In this document: positions 36,922-47,412 of the stretch, one piece after another
How the letters are laid out: each line of letters opens with the position of its first letter
Numbering within the stretch: position 1 is the first letter of the stretch
Assembly (NCBI RefSeq): GCF_004364315.1
Contig: NZ_SOBR01000007.1
Coordinates: forward strand, 93,806 to 157,805
Length of the DNA stretch: 64,000 nt
Reading direction: 5' to 3'
Origin: Chromohalobacter marismortui
Lineage (GTDB): Bacteria; Pseudomonadota; Gammaproteobacteria; Pseudomonadales; Halomonadaceae
Program-made: the position numbers and the translations under genes
Notes under the pieces: model-generated
What the model was told of the DNA's origin: nothing
Seen by the model: the letters and a program-made list of their open reading frames with translations, nothing else
The model's database searches: none

Positions 36922-39747
36922 GTGTTTTCATCTCCCCCCCTTGTATGCCGCTGGCTACTCGGCATGTGCGCCCTTTGCATCGCCGTCTCGCAGACAGCCC
37001 ATGCCAGCGATCCGGTGGCCAAGGTGGTCGCGCCGATCACCAGCCCCAACGATATGCGCCATTACCGCGCCCTGACGCTCGACAATGGCCTCGAGGTCCT
37101 GCTGGTCAGCGACCCTCAGGCCGACAAGGCTGCCGCCGCCATGAACGTGGCTGTCGGCAGCATGAGCAACCCCGACGACGTGCCTGGCTTGGCGCATTTC
37201 CTTGAACACATGTTGTTTTTGGGTACCGACCGTTATCCGCAAGCCGATGCCTACCAGAACTTCATTTCCGCGCACGGCGGCGATCACAATGCCTTTACCG
37301 CCTCGCGCGATACCAACTACTTCTTCGACATCGAGCCGCAGGCACTGCCCGAGGCCCTGAACCGCTTCAGTCGCTTCTTCATCTCACCCCGTTTCAACCC
37401 CGAGTACGTCGACCGCGAGCGCAACGCCGTCAACTCGGAGTATCAAGCGCGCCTACGCGACGACAGCCGACGCCTCCAGGAGGCCATCAATCAGGCGCTC
37501 AACCCCGAACATCCCATGACGCGCTTCTCGGTCGGCAGCCTGGAGACGCTTCAAGGCGATGATAGTGCCTCGCTGCGCGACCGCCTGGTCGATTTCTACA
37601 AGGCACATTACGGCGCCAACGTCATGCATCTGACCGTGATCGGCCCCCAGTCGCTCGACAAGCTGGAGGCCCTGGTCCGCAAGCGTTTCGCCGCGATCCC
37701 CGATCGCCACTTGTCGCGCCCCGAGATCGACACGCCCCTGGTGACCGACGAGCAGCTTCCCGCACGTCTGCGGGTCAAGAGCCTGTCGCAGGACAAGCAG
37801 GTGCGCTTCCTGTTTCCGATTCCCGACCCGCAGAATGACTACCGCACCAAGCCTGCCGATTACCTGGCCAACCTTCTCGGCCATGAAGGCGAAGGCAGCC
37901 TGCTGGCGGCCTTGCGCCACAAGGGCTGGGCCGACGGCCTTTCTGCAGGCACCATGAACGGCGATGGTCGACATGCGCTCTTCGCCGTCTCGGTCAGCCT
38001 CACACCGGAAGGCGCAAAACATATCGCTCGCATTCAGGCCAGCCTGTTCGAGCAGATCGAACGCATCCGCCAGCAAGGGCTCGAGGCCTGGCGCTACGCT
38101 GAGCAGGCCCGCCTCAATCAACAGGCGTTTCGCTTTCAGCAACCCGGTGACCCCATCGACCAGGCCAGCCAGCTGGCCATGAATCTCGCCTACTATCCGC
38201 TCAAGGATGTGCAGTACGCGCCCTATCGCATGGACGGCTTCGATGCCACGCGCATTCGTGATTACCTAGACAAGATGACGCCGGCACACCTGTTGCGCGT
38301 CTACAGCGGTCCGAACGTCAACGGCGACACTACGTCGCCTTACTTCGACGCGCCCTACACGCTGACCCATGTCTCGGCATGGCCGGAGGCCCGTGCACTG
38401 GATGGCCTCGGACTTCCCCCGCGCAACCCCTTCATTGCCGAAGACCTCGAGGTGCGCTCCTTGAGCGGCGAGTCCCCGAGCGCCATCGTCGAGGCGCCCA
38501 GTGTCGAGCTATGGCATCTGGCCAACGACCGCTTCGGCACCCCCCGCGTGGAGTGGCGCTTCAGTCTGCAGAATCCCGATGCCGCCGACAGCGCGCGCAA
38601 TGCCGCCCTGACGCGATTGCTCGCCGGGTGGATTACCGACAGCCTCAACGAACGTTTCTATCCGGCGCGCCTGGCCGGCCAATCCTTCGATGCCTACGCG
38701 CATCCACGCGGCATCACGCTCACCTTTTCAGGCTGGCGCGATCGCCAGATACGCCTGATGAACAGCGTCGCCGAGCGGCTCAAGGCAGGCAAGATCAGCC
38801 AAGCCAGCTTCGCGCGCGTCAAGTACCGGCTATCGCAGCAATGGCAGAATGCGCCCCAGGCACCGTTGCATCAGCAGATGTATCGCACGCTCAGCGAGTC
38901 GCTGTTGCGCCCCCAGTGGACGACGTCCTCGATGCTCGAGGCGTTGAATACACTAAGCGTCGACGACCTGCGCCGCTATCGCGACGCCTTTCTCGGACGG
39001 CTCTACCTGCAAGCCATGGCGGTGGGCAACCTGGATGCCGACCTGGCACGCCGCGAAGGCTTGCAAGTCGCCAATACGTTGGCGCCCACGCTTCAGGCCT
39101 CGGACATCCCCCACCTGTCACCGCTGGCGATTCCCGACACGCCCCCGACCCTGCATCCGCGCAGTACTCGCAACGACGCCGCCGTGTTGCGCTATCTACA
39201 AGGCGCGGATCGCAGTCTCGGCAGTCAAGCCCGTCTCGCCGTGCTCGGCAAGATGCTCGAGGCGCCGTTCTACAACCAGCTACGCACCCAGGAGCAACTC
39301 GGCTATATCGTCATGGCCGGCTATTCACCCGTGCTCGATGCGCCGGGCCTGGCGATGTTGGTGCAGTCTCCCGATACCCCTCGCCAGCAGATCGCCGCGC
39401 GCATGGATGCCTTTCTGGATGACTTCGACGCCCGCATTCAGGCACTCGACGCCAGCGACCTGGTGCCTTATCGCGACGCGGTCAGCAGTCATCTCAGGGA
39501 GCGGGCCAACAGCCTGGGTGAGCTCACCCACCGATACTGGCAGGCACTGGCCTACGCCGAGCCGAACTTTTCACGGCGCGAACAGTTGGCAGCGCGTGTC
39601 GAAAGCGTAGAGGCCTCGACCATCCGCCAGGCATGGCGCGCACTGCGGCACACACGACCACTCACGGTCAGCTATGACGCGCACACTCAACCGAGCGATG
39701 TCATGGCGCTGACGCGCGACTTCCGACCGCTCCCCGCCCACGACTGA
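36922..39747 (+). CDS. Periplasmic M16 (pitrilysin/insulinase) zinc metalloprotease
   Basis: 941 residues from a GTG with AAGGAG 8 bases upstream. Signal peptide about residues 1-28 (ending QTAHA). The inverted zinc motif HxxEH is in GLAHFLEHMLFLGT, with the third ligand Glu about 75 residues on in RNAVNSEYQAR. Four M16 half-domains are expected over this length, as in E. coli PtrA (962). It degrades small peptides in the periplasm in characterised relatives. It follows the SRAP gene by 16 bases and may share its transcript. A hairpin terminator follows. Confidence 0.93.
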   Translation: MFSSPPLVCRWLLGMCALCIAVSQTAHASDPVAKVVAPITSPNDMRHYRALTLDNGLEVLLVSDPQADKAAAAMNVAVGSMSNPDDVPGLAHFLEHMLFLGTDRYPQADAYQNFISAHGGDHNAFTASRDTNYFFDIEPQALPEALNRFSRFFISPRFNPEYVDRERNAVNSEYQARLRDDSRRLQEAINQALNPEHPMTRFSVGSLETLQGDDSASLRDRLVDFYKAHYGANVMHLTVIGPQSLDKLEALVRKRFAAIPDRHLSRPEIDTPLVTDEQLPARLRVKSLSQDKQVRFLFPIPDPQNDYRTKPADYLANLLGHEGEGSLLAALRHKGWADGLSAGTMNGDGRHALFAVSVSLTPEGAKHIARIQASLFEQIERIRQQGLEAWRYAEQARLNQQAFRFQQPGDPIDQASQLAMNLAYYPLKDVQYAPYRMDGFDATRIRDYLDKMTPAHLLRVYSGPNVNGDTTSPYFDAPYTLTHVSAWPEARALDGLGLPPRNPFIAEDLEVRSLSGESPSAIVEAPSVELWHLANDRFGTPRVEWRFSLQNPDAADSARNAALTRLLAGWITDSLNERFYPARLAGQSFDAYAHPRGITLTFSGWRDRQIRLMNSVAERLKAGKISQASFARVKYRLSQQWQNAPQAPLHQQMYRTLSESLLRPQWTTSSMLEALNTLSVDDLRRYRDAFLGRLYLQAMAVGNLDADLARREGLQVANTLAPTLQASDIPHLSPLAIPDTPPTLHPRSTRNDAAVLRYLQGADRSLGSQARLAVLGKMLEAPFYNQLRTQEQLGYIVMAGYSPVLDAPGLAMLVQSPDTPRQQIAARMDAFLDDFDARIQALDASDLVPYRDAVSSHLRERANSLGELTHRYWQALAYAEPNFSRREQLAARVESVEASTIRQAWRALRHTRPLTVSYDAHTQPSDVMALTRDFRPLPAHD

Positions 39748-39777
39748 ACGCGCTCGCCAACGCTATCCACCATGCAA

Positions 39778-39820
39778 GACGCCCGGGCTCTGAAGGATCT
39801 GCCATCCTGGCCCGGGCGTC
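39778..39820. terminator. Bidirectional terminator between the M16 protease gene and sbcB
   Basis: 11-bp arms GACGCCCGGGC and GCCCGGGCGTC enclose a 21-base loop that itself contains AGGAT/ATCCT. It serves converging genes. Confidence 0.75.
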
Positions 39821-39847
39821 TCGAGTCCGATCAACGCATGCCGCGTA

Positions 39848-41335
39848 TCAATCGAACGCCTGCGGTGGCATCATCGCTTCGACATGCATGACCAGTTCCT
39901 CGAGCACCTGGCGCTGCTCGGCATCCAGTGAGGCCTGGTTGAGGCGTTCGATCTCGCGCGCGAACCCCGTCAGCGTCAGGCTCGACACCTCGGCATCGTT
40001 CATGCGCGCCCAGCGGTCGGCTTCCCACTGCGCCTGTTCGTCACCACTCAACGTGTCGGGATAGTTGCGTGCGCGCAGGCGGAACAGCATTTCCTCCAGG
40101 CGCGGGTCCTGGAAGGCAAAGTGCGCATCGGCCAGATCCCAGGGCCCCATTTCGCGGGCGCGTTGCATTTCGCGACGGTCCGCCGGCGAGAAGAAGCCCC
40201 CCGAATACAGCATCAGATCCGGATCACCGGACGACGCGCCAGGGCCATCGGCGAACGCCTCGGCGGCCTTGGTCGCCACCTCCGGCGCGGCCTGGAGTTG
40301 TTTCCAATGCTGCCGACAGGCCGCCATATCCAGCCCCAGCCGGGCCACGATGTCGCCATATTCACCCTGATGCGGGCCATCCGTGTCCTTGAGCGAGGCA
40401 GACGGCATGATCACCGGGCTCTTGTTGATATGAATCACCTTGAGCGGGATTCGCGCCTCGCCTTCCGCCAGCTCATCGGCACTGGCGAACACGCGCTCGC
40501 GAATCTGCGCCGCGTTCAATGACAGCAAGGGGGCCGGATCCACCGACAAGTCATAGACGATCACCCCATTGGGATTGCTGGGATGCTCGGCGAGCGGCAC
40601 CACCAGGGCGCTACACCCTCGACTGGCGGGATAGCGCCGCGACACGTGCAGCATCGGTTTGCGCGCCTGGATGTCCAGCATCTTGGCTACCGTACGCTTG
40701 TCACGCAGCTTGAGCAGGTACTCGAACAGCTGCGGGTTGCGTGCCTTGAGCAGACGCGCCAGCTCGATGGTCGCGCGGACATCGGCCAGGGCATCGTGGG
40801 CACCGGCATGCTCGATGCCGTTGGCGGCCGTCAAATCCTCGAGCCGGAAACTCGGCGCCCCGTCTTCGCGTGTCGGCCATTCGATGCCTTCCGGGCGCAG
40901 GGCATGATAGGTCCGCACCACATCGATCAGGTCCCAGCGCGAGTTGCCGTTCTGCCATTCACGCGAGTACGGGTCGATGAAGTTACGGTAGAAGAGATGG
41001 CGGCTGACTTCATCGTCGAAGCGCAACGTGTTGTAACCCAGCGAGCAAGTACCGGGGACGCTCATCTCGGCGTGAATGCGCGCGGCGAATTCGATTTCGG
41101 CCAGGCCTCGACGACGGGCGGCCTGAGGCGTGATGCCCGTGATCAGGCATGCCTGAGGATGCGGCAGGAAATCATCCGCCGGCTTGCAATAGAACGTCAG
41201 CGGCTCGCCGACCGGATTGAAATCAAGATCGGTACGGATCGCGGCGAACTGCGCGGGGCGGTCGCGCCGAGGATCGGCACCGAAGGTTTCATAATCATGC
41301 CAAAGAAAGGTCGGCTCGCTCTTGCCCTGCGCCAT
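39848..41335 (-). CDS. sbcB: Exodeoxyribonuclease I
   Basis: 3' to 5' exonuclease on single-stranded DNA, used in mismatch repair and recombination. 495 residues from MAQGKSEPTF (E. coli 475). DEDDh exonuclease motifs: FLWHDYETFG (D, E), YNTLRFDDEVSRHLFYRN (D), and HDALADVRATIELA (H, D). An SH3-like domain and a C-terminal helical exonuclease-I domain follow. The order sbcB then minE is on the same strand, 71 bases apart. Confidence 0.95.
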   Translation of the reverse strand: MAQGKSEPTFLWHDYETFGADPRRDRPAQFAAIRTDLDFNPVGEPLTFYCKPADDFLPHPQACLITGITPQAARRRGLAEIEFAARIHAEMSVPGTCSLGYNTLRFDDEVSRHLFYRNFIDPYSREWQNGNSRWDLIDVVRTYHALRPEGIEWPTREDGAPSFRLEDLTAANGIEHAGAHDALADVRATIELARLLKARNPQLFEYLLKLRDKRTVAKMLDIQARKPMLHVSRRYPASRGCSALVVPLAEHPSNPNGVIVYDLSVDPAPLLSLNAAQIRERVFASADELAEGEARIPLKVIHINKSPVIMPSASLKDTDGPHQGEYGDIVARLGLDMAACRQHWKQLQAAPEVATKAAEAFADGPGASSGDPDLMLYSGGFFSPADRREMQRAREMGPWDLADAHFAFQDPRLEEMLFRLRARNYPDTLSGDEQAQWEADRWARMNDAEVSSLTLTGFAREIERLNQASLDAEQRQVLEELVMHVEAMMPPQAFD

Positions 41336-41406
41336 GGCCGCAGTCTCCCCACTGCCAAAAGCGCTCAGCCTAGCATACCCGCTCAATCGACTCAGCCGGA
41401 ATGCGC

Positions 41407-41661
41407 CTACTCGTCACGCGGCAGCGTCACGTTAAGCTCGAGTACCGAACAGTCGTTATCGCGATCCAGGCTAATATTGATCGCGTCCTGGTCCACTTGC
41501 ACGTAACGCCGAATCACCTCGAGCAACTCTTTTTCCAGCATCGGCATGTAGTCCGGCTGGTCACGCTGACCACGCTGATGCGCCACGATGATCTGTAGGC
41601 GCTCCTTGGCGACCGAGGCCGACTTCTTGCGTTCGCGCTTGAGAAATTCGAGTAGTTTCAC
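41407..41661 (-). CDS. minE: Cell division topological specificity factor MinE
   Basis: 84 residues. An N-terminal anti-MinCD helix ([21 protein letters not shown]) releases MinD from the membrane, and a C-terminal topological domain ([22 protein letters not shown]) dimerises. The ATG overlaps the minD stop by 4 bases. Last gene of minC-minD-minE. Confidence 0.97.
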   Translation of the reverse strand: MKLLEFLKRERKKSASVAKERLQIIVAHQRGQRDQPDYMPMLEKELLEVIRRYVQVDQDAINISLDRDNDCSVLELNVTLPRDE

Positions 41662-42476
41662 CGGCGACCTCCTCCAAACATGCGGGAGAGCAGCCCTTTC
41701 TTCTGGTACTCATGAAAACGTAGCGGCACGTCCTCACCGAGCAAACGCGAAACGGTATCGGCGTAGGCTTGTCCGGCGTCGCTATCCATGTCGTGCACGA
41801 CCGGCACGCCCTGGTTCGAGGCACGCAGCACCGCTTCCGACTCCGGGATCAGCCCTACCAGATTGATGGCCAGGATCTCGCGCACGTCATCGAGTGTCAG
41901 CATGTCCCCCGAGGTCACACGATTGGGGTCATAGCGGGTGATCAGCAAATGCTCCTTCACCGGCGGCTCGCTGCGCTCGGCCCGACGCGTCTTGGACGCC
42001 AGCAAGCCCAGGATGCGGTCGGAATCGCGTACCGACGACACTTCGGGATTGGTCACCACGATGGCCTCGTCGGCGAAATACATCGCCAGCTGTGCACCAT
42101 GTTCGATACCCGCCGGTGAGTCGCAGACGATGAAATCGTACTCTTGAGAAAGTGTCTCGAGCACCTTCTCCACGCCTTCAGGCGTCAGCGCTTCCTTATC
42201 GCGCGTCTGCGAGGCCGGCAGGATATGCAGGTTTTCGGTCCGCTTGTCGCGGATCAGCGCCTGATTGAGACCGGCCTCGCCCTGAATGACGTTGATCAGA
42301 TCGTAAACCACGCGCCGTTCGCACCCCATGATCAGGTCGAGGTTGCGCAGGCCCACGTCGAAATCGATGACCACGGTCTTGTTGCCACGCAGCGCCAAGC
42401 CCGTGGCGATGGCCGCGGCGCTGGTCGTCTTGCCAACTCCGCCCTTGCCGGAGGTCACTACAATGATCTTGGCCAA
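41658..42476 (-). CDS. minD: Septum-site determining ATPase MinD
   Basis: 272 residues. Deviant Walker A at the N terminus, [19 protein letters not shown], with the signature lysine. Walker A' is [13 protein letters not shown] and Walker B region [11 protein letters not shown]. The amphipathic membrane-targeting helix is at the C terminus ([17 protein letters not shown]). ATP-driven pole-to-pole oscillation with MinE places MinC. 76 bases after minC, overlapping minE. Confidence 0.97.
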   Translation of the reverse strand: MAKIIVVTSGKGGVGKTTSAAAIATGLALRGNKTVVIDFDVGLRNLDLIMGCERRVVYDLINVIQGEAGLNQALIRDKRTENLHILPASQTRDKEALTPEGVEKVLETLSQEYDFIVCDSPAGIEHGAQLAMYFADEAIVVTNPEVSSVRDSDRILGLLASKTRRAERSEPPVKEHLLITRYDPNRVTSGDMLTLDDVREILAINLVGLIPESEAVLRASNQGVPVVHDMDSDAGQAYADTVSRLLGEDVPLRFHEYQKKGLLSRMFGGGRR

Positions 42477-42552
42477 GATGAGCTTCCTGTTGCTATTGAG
42501 TCGTTCGTACTAGCCATCCATTTTGGCGCGACATGGCGCCCTGACATCCCGG

Positions 42553-43296
42553 CTAGCCGAGCGATGAAATGTTCAATTGGTCATCGCGCAGTTGAACCTG
42601 CACGGGATGGTTCAGCAAGCGCGGGTCGATATCTTCCAACCGTTTGTAATTACCGGCCAGCGACAGCAACTCGGCATGCAGTTCCTGGCAGAAGATGCCC
42701 GCCTGGCGATCCCCATGAATACCGCCCAATGCACGGCCGCGAAGTGGGCCATAGACATGTACGCTACCCGCCGCCAGCACCTCGGCGCCGGGGTTGACCG
42801 CACCGACCACGACCAAGTCGCCTTCCGGCGCAGTGACTTGCTGGCCCGAACGCACCGTACCGCGGTATATACGCCCCACGGCTGAGGCGGGTGCCGGCTC
42901 GGGTTGTGGCTCGGGCTGGGGCTCGATAGCGGCGAGCGACGTGTCTTCCACGGCACGCGGACGTGCTTCTTGCGGTGGGAACCAGCCAAGCCCCAACGCC
43001 CAGGCGGACTGTTTCACAGGATCGGTACCGCCGCGCACGGCCACCGGAAGCAGCTTGTGGGCACGGCAGACGGCGCAAATACGCTCCAGCGCCAGGTGCG
43101 GCTCATCGAGTTGCTCCACGCTGAGCACCACCGGCGTATGTTGAAAAAATGCCGGTGACTGGCTCACCTTGCCGGCCAGCTGGGCGCGTATCTGCTCGGG
43201 GTCAGCGCTGGTCAGTTCCATAACCGTCATGGGCAACATACCACCCTTGAAGGTGAACGCCGATGTTTCCCGATCCATGTTGAGGCTCATGGCCAC
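42553..43296 (-). CDS. minC: Septum-site determining protein MinC
   Basis: 247 residues. The N-terminal FtsZ-binding domain (AFTFKGGMLPMTVMELTSAD) is joined by a Pro/Glu/Gln linker (EPQPEPQPEPAPA) to a C-terminal beta-helix that binds MinD (GTVRSGQQVTAPEGDLVVVG...GSVHVYGPLRGRALGG). Inhibits FtsZ polymerisation near poles. First gene of min. The gap of 295 bases upstream holds the divergent promoters of minC and the DUF349 gene. Confidence 0.95.
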   Translation of the reverse strand: MAMSLNMDRETSAFTFKGGMLPMTVMELTSADPEQIRAQLAGKVSQSPAFFQHTPVVLSVEQLDEPHLALERICAVCRAHKLLPVAVRGGTDPVKQSAWALGLGWFPPQEARPRAVEDTSLAAIEPQPEPQPEPAPASAVGRIYRGTVRSGQQVTAPEGDLVVVGAVNPGAEVLAAGSVHVYGPLRGRALGGIHGDRQAGIFCQELHAELLSLAGNYKRLEDIDPRLLNHPVQVQLRDDQLNISSLG

Positions 43297-43591
43297 ACTC
43301 CACAGCTGATGACTGATGTATAAAGGTAAAGCTAAGCGAGGGTCGTGATGGCTGCAACTGATGATAAGACCAGCGTCCCGACTTTGTCAGCTGTCTCCAC
43401 GAGCCGACGCCCTTGCCATCGTCGCCTTTTCCCGGTCCCGGCTCGCATGCTTTGATACGCTGTGGCACACACGACACCCCATCATGTGACGCTTTTTGCT
43501 AATATCGTGGCTGACGTGAGACGACAGGTACGCTGTCTCAGCGTTATCGCCACGCATTTAATACGCCAAGAACAGGGATGCATGCCGGATC

Positions 43592-46354
43592 ATGTCTGGA
43601 TTCTTCCGCCGTTTTTTTGCACCACGCTGGCAGCATCGCGACCCCCGCGTCCGCCATGCTGCCATTGCGCAACTCGATAGTCACAAGCCGACCGACCGCC
43701 ATGCCCTCGAGCGCCTGACGCGCGACGAGGATGCCAGTGTAAGGCGCGAGGCCCTTACCCGGTTCGTGGACCCCTCGACACTACTCGAATGGCTCGCCAC
43801 GCATGACACCCCCGAACTGAGGGTTCGTCTGGCACAGCTCCTCTCCGGCAGCGTGCCCGATGCGCCTCCCTTGCAACAACGCCTCGATTTACTCGACAGA
43901 CTGGGCGATCACGACTTGCTCGTGCAACTCGTCGAGACGGGCGATAACCAGGAATTACGCCTGGCCGCGCTGGCCAAGTTAGACGACGAGGCGACATTAC
44001 TCCAACAGGCACGCGACAATGGGATTGCCGTGGTCCGCCACGCCGCCGCCGAACGCGTGTCGAGCACCGAGGGGCTGCAACGCCTGGCACGCGAGGCACG
44101 ACGCGACAAGGTCGTCGTGCGCAAGGCGCGTGAGCGCCTGCAACGGCAACGTGCCGATGCCGCAGAAGCCCAGGCACAACAAGCCGCGCGGCAACGCATC
44201 CTCGACGCACTGGAGGCGCATGCTCTGCATGCCTGGGAACCGCTCTACGGTGCCCGCTACCGTCACCTGGTCCGGGACTGGGAAGCGCTTGGCGACACCC
44301 CCAGCGACGAGCAGGAACGGCGCTTCCAGGAAGCCAGTCAACGTTGCCGCAAGACGCTCTCCGATCATGAGACCGAAGGGCATGCCCAGCACCAAGCGAT
44401 ACAACGCCAAAAAGAGGCAACCCGCACCCGGCAGGAACTCGTCGAAGCGCTCGAGGATGCCGTCACGGGTCTCCAGCAAGCGTCCCAACTGACCCATCAG
44501 GACCTCGAGAGCCTGCGTGCTCAGCAACGCCTGCACAGCGAGCGCTGGCTGGCCCTGTCCGATCATTACCCGCCGGATGAAGACATTCAGACCCGCTACG
44601 CCGAGGCACAAGCCAAGTGCCAGCGCATCGGCGACGCCTGGGATCGCGCCTCGGCACAAGCGCAGCCACTGGAGACTGCGCTGCGCGACGACCATGCCGC
44701 CGTCGATGCTTGCCTGGCGCAGATCGACTGGCCGGACGATCTCCCCCCCACGCCGTTGATTCACGAAGCACGTCAACTGCGCAACGCCGAGGCGGCCGAA
44801 ACGTCCGCGCCCATCGATCTGTCGGCGCTGCGCGCGGACCTCGACAAGCTCGAAAACCAGCTCGATCGTGGCACCCTGAAAACCGCCAGCCGCCTGTACC
44901 GACAGATCCGCCAACGCGTCGATGACGTGCCCAGCGCCTCTCGCGGTGACCTGGAGGCTCGGCTCAAGCGTCTAGGGGCACGGCTGGCCGAGCTGCGCGA
45001 CTGGCGTGGCTTCGTCGCCGGCCCCAAACGCACACAGCTCCTCGAAAGCATCGAAGCGCTGGCCGACGACAGCGAGTCGTCGGATGCCGAGCGTGACCGT
45101 CGCCACCGCCAATTGATAAAGGAGTGGGCGGCACTCGGCGATGCGGCCGCCACGGCCGAGCTTTCACAGCGTTTTCGCAGCGCGTCGCAACGCATTCATG
45201 CGGCCCTGAACGACTGGTACCAACAACGCGATGCCGCGCGCACCCGCAACCTCGAGGCCCGCGAAGCACTGTGCGAACAACTCGAGGAACTCATCACGCA
45301 CCCGGACCCCCAGGCCGACCCGGATGTACTGCGTCAGATCCGCGACCGCGCACGTGAACAATGGCAACAATGCTCGCCCGTGCCACGTGAGCACGCCAAA
45401 CCGCTTGGCCAACGCTTTGGTCGCATCCGCCATGAGCTGCAAGCACTGATCGATCGCCGCGCCAATGAAATCGGCGCCGCCAAGCGCGACCTGATCGCCG
45501 AGGCCGACGCCTTGATCGAAGCGGATATGCCCTCGTCACAACGCACCGAAGCCGCCAAGGCGCTCCAATCCCGCTGGCGAGAATTGGGGCGTGCCGCCAA
45601 GGGCGAAGAACAGATGCTTTGGCGCCATTTCCGAGGACTTTGCGATCGTATCTTCGCCGCCCGCGAGGCCGAGCGCGAAAACCGCGCCCAAAAAGCCCAG
45701 ACGCGTCTGGATAGCATGCAAGCCCTGATCGACCGCTTCGATGCCTGGCAACCTCAGCGCGCCGACGATAGCGAGACGCTGGAAAGTGCCGTGCGTGACG
45801 CCGAGGCCCTGGAACCCTTACCCGGCGGTCGTCGCAGCGAAGGGATGCGTCGTCGCTGGCAAGGTATCGTCCGCGCCCGTCGCGAGCGTCTCGCTCAATT
45901 GGCTCTCGGCGCGCAGGCGGCACGCTGGAGGCAGCTACGCCCGCTCCTCGACGCCCACGTCGCCGCAGACGACGCCGCCTTGAACGACGATCAGACGGCG
46001 GACGTCACGCTGCCCGAGGCCATGCCTCAGGACCTGCGGGGTGCCCACGCGGCGCGCAATGCCGCTCGCCGAGAAGGCGACAGTGAAACGGCGAATCACG
46101 CATTGGGCCGGCTGGTGGTCCAAGTGGCCCTCATCGCCGACGAGCCGGTGGCCGCACAGGAAGAACCTCTGCGCCTGGAGGTGCAAGTTGCACGGCTCAA
46201 TAATGGTCTGGGGCAGGCACCGCAACCCGACCAGGAATTGGCCGATGTGTTGCGCCAATTGCTGGAGACCGGGCCGATCTCGTCCAGTGTCTGGACCTCT
46301 CACGTCACGCGCCTCGATGCCCTGTTCGACGTTATCGCTCAACGCGGCGCCTGA
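43592..46354 (+). CDS. Large DUF349 coiled-coil protein
   Basis: 920 residues, cytoplasmic, very rich in Arg, Ala, Glu and Gln. The first 180 or so residues look like HEAT-type helical repeats (RDPRVRHAAIAQLDS; DASVRREALTRF; AVVRHAAAERVSS). The rest is long alpha-helix with repeated DUF349 units, recognisable by W-x-x-L and FR-x-x-S/C (LIKEWAALGDAAATAELSQRFRSASQRI; WRELGRAAKGEEQMLWRHFRGLCDRIF). The family has no established biochemical function that I know. It is transcribed away from minC. Unrelated in sequence to division proteins. Confidence 0.85.
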   Translation: MSGFFRRFFAPRWQHRDPRVRHAAIAQLDSHKPTDRHALERLTRDEDASVRREALTRFVDPSTLLEWLATHDTPELRVRLAQLLSGSVPDAPPLQQRLDLLDRLGDHDLLVQLVETGDNQELRLAALAKLDDEATLLQQARDNGIAVVRHAAAERVSSTEGLQRLAREARRDKVVVRKARERLQRQRADAAEAQAQQAARQRILDALEAHALHAWEPLYGARYRHLVRDWEALGDTPSDEQERRFQEASQRCRKTLSDHETEGHAQHQAIQRQKEATRTRQELVEALEDAVTGLQQASQLTHQDLESLRAQQRLHSERWLALSDHYPPDEDIQTRYAEAQAKCQRIGDAWDRASAQAQPLETALRDDHAAVDACLAQIDWPDDLPPTPLIHEARQLRNAEAAETSAPIDLSALRADLDKLENQLDRGTLKTASRLYRQIRQRVDDVPSASRGDLEARLKRLGARLAELRDWRGFVAGPKRTQLLESIEALADDSESSDAERDRRHRQLIKEWAALGDAAATAELSQRFRSASQRIHAALNDWYQQRDAARTRNLEAREALCEQLEELITHPDPQADPDVLRQIRDRAREQWQQCSPVPREHAKPLGQRFGRIRHELQALIDRRANEIGAAKRDLIAEADALIEADMPSSQRTEAAKALQSRWRELGRAAKGEEQMLWRHFRGLCDRIFAAREAERENRAQKAQTRLDSMQALIDRFDAWQPQRADDSETLESAVRDAEALEPLPGGRRSEGMRRRWQGIVRARRERLAQLALGAQAARWRQLRPLLDAHVAADDAALNDDQTADVTLPEAMPQDLRGAHAARNAARREGDSETANHALGRLVVQVALIADEPVAAQEEPLRLEVQVARLNNGLGQAPQPDQELADVLRQLLETGPISSSVWTSHVTRLDALFDVIAQRGA

Positions 46355-46367
46355 GAATACGCATGAC

Positions 46368-46401
46368 GAGCGCCCCGCCGAGATGTCCTGGCGGAGCGCT
46401 C
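46368..46401. terminator. Bidirectional terminator between the DUF349 gene and phaB
   Basis: 12-bp arms GAGCGCCCCGCC and GGCGGAGCGCTC, with one mismatch, enclose a 10-base loop between two converging genes. Confidence 0.65.
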
Positions 46402-46408
46402 CTCCGGT

Positions 46409-47164
46409 TCAGCCCATGAACTGTCCGCCGTTGATATCCAGGTTGGCACCGGTGATGAACCCCGCTTCGCGATCGGCCAGGAACACCACCGCGCGAGCGA
46501 CCTCGTGCGGTTCACCAAAGCGTTTGACCGGAATGCCCTCGCGGATCGCGTCGCGAATCTTCTCGGGAATCGACATGATCATGTCAGTAGCGATGTACCC
46601 CGGAGAGATCGTGTTGACGGTAATGCCCTTGGTCGCCGTTTCCTGCGCCAGCGACATGGTCAAGCCATGCATGCCCGCCTTGGCGGCAGCGTAATTCGCC
46701 TGGCCGAACTGACCCTTGCGACCATTGATCGAGGCGATATTGACGATGCGTCCGTGGCCGGCCTCGAGCATGTCCTCGATGACACAGCGACAGGTATTGA
46801 ACACACTGTTGAGATTGCAGTCGATGACCTCGCGCCATTGCTGAGGCGACATCTTCTTGAGCGTGCTGTCACGTGTGATACCGGCACAGTTGACCAGCAG
46901 CTCAACCGGGCCATACTCGCGGCGGATGTCCCCCACCCCGGCATGACAAGCATCGAAGTCGGTCAGATTGATGCCTGCCAGTGCCACATTGTCGATGCCC
47001 TCGGCTCGGCGATCTGCCAGCCAGGCTTGGGCTTTCTCGCGGTTATGATAACTCGCCACGACGAAATATCCTGCCTTGGCCAGCGCCTGGCATATCGCGG
47101 TTCCTATACCACCGGTGCCACCGGTGACCCAGGCGACGGGTGTTGTTTGTGCGGTCATGTCCAT
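46409..47164 (-). CDS. phaB: Acetoacetyl-CoA reductase (NADPH)
   Basis: Reduces acetoacetyl-CoA to (R)-3-hydroxybutyryl-CoA for polyhydroxybutyrate. The 251-residue short-chain dehydrogenase has a TGGTGGIG cofactor loop, NCAGITRD, the catalytic Ser-Tyr-Lys in NIASINGRKGQFGQANYAAAKAG (S in ASINGRKG, Y and K in YAAAK), and NTISPGYIATDM. KGQFGQ, TRDSTLKKM and GGQFMG are typical of PhaB and separate it from FabG. No other pha gene is adjacent. Confidence 0.92.
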   Translation of the reverse strand: MDMTAQTTPVAWVTGGTGGIGTAICQALAKAGYFVVASYHNREKAQAWLADRRAEGIDNVALAGINLTDFDACHAGVGDIRREYGPVELLVNCAGITRDSTLKKMSPQQWREVIDCNLNSVFNTCRCVIEDMLEAGHGRIVNIASINGRKGQFGQANYAAAKAGMHGLTMSLAQETATKGITVNTISPGYIATDMIMSIPEKIRDAIREGIPVKRFGEPHEVARAVVFLADREAGFITGANLDINGGQFMG

Positions 47165-47287
47165 CTCCCCGTGATGTCGTTATGTGGCATTCCCGGCGGG
47201 TGGTGCCACCTTGACTCGCCTCCATGGCGTCTTACCTGTTTCAGTATGATCGAGTTTGAGCGCGCTGCACGCCGGATGAATCCATTC

Positions 47288-47315
47288 TTGACTTAGGCCT
47301 CAAAAACCGTAGAAT
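47288..47315 (+). promoter_or_regulatory. Promoter of the initiator tRNA gene
   Basis: TTGACT (47288-47293) and TAGAAT (47310-47315) with a 16-base spacer place a start about 7 bases before the mature tRNA. This is a strong sigma-70 promoter, as expected for a stable RNA gene. Confidence 0.8.
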
Positions 47316-47328
47316 ACGTCCCTGTCGA

Positions 47329-47405
<77 letters not shown>

Positions 47406-47412
47406 AACAATG

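Noticed and set aside
46409..47164. FabG 3-oxoacyl-ACP reductase
   Set aside because: Motifs such as KGQFGQ and GGQFMG and the best overall similarity are those of PhaB.
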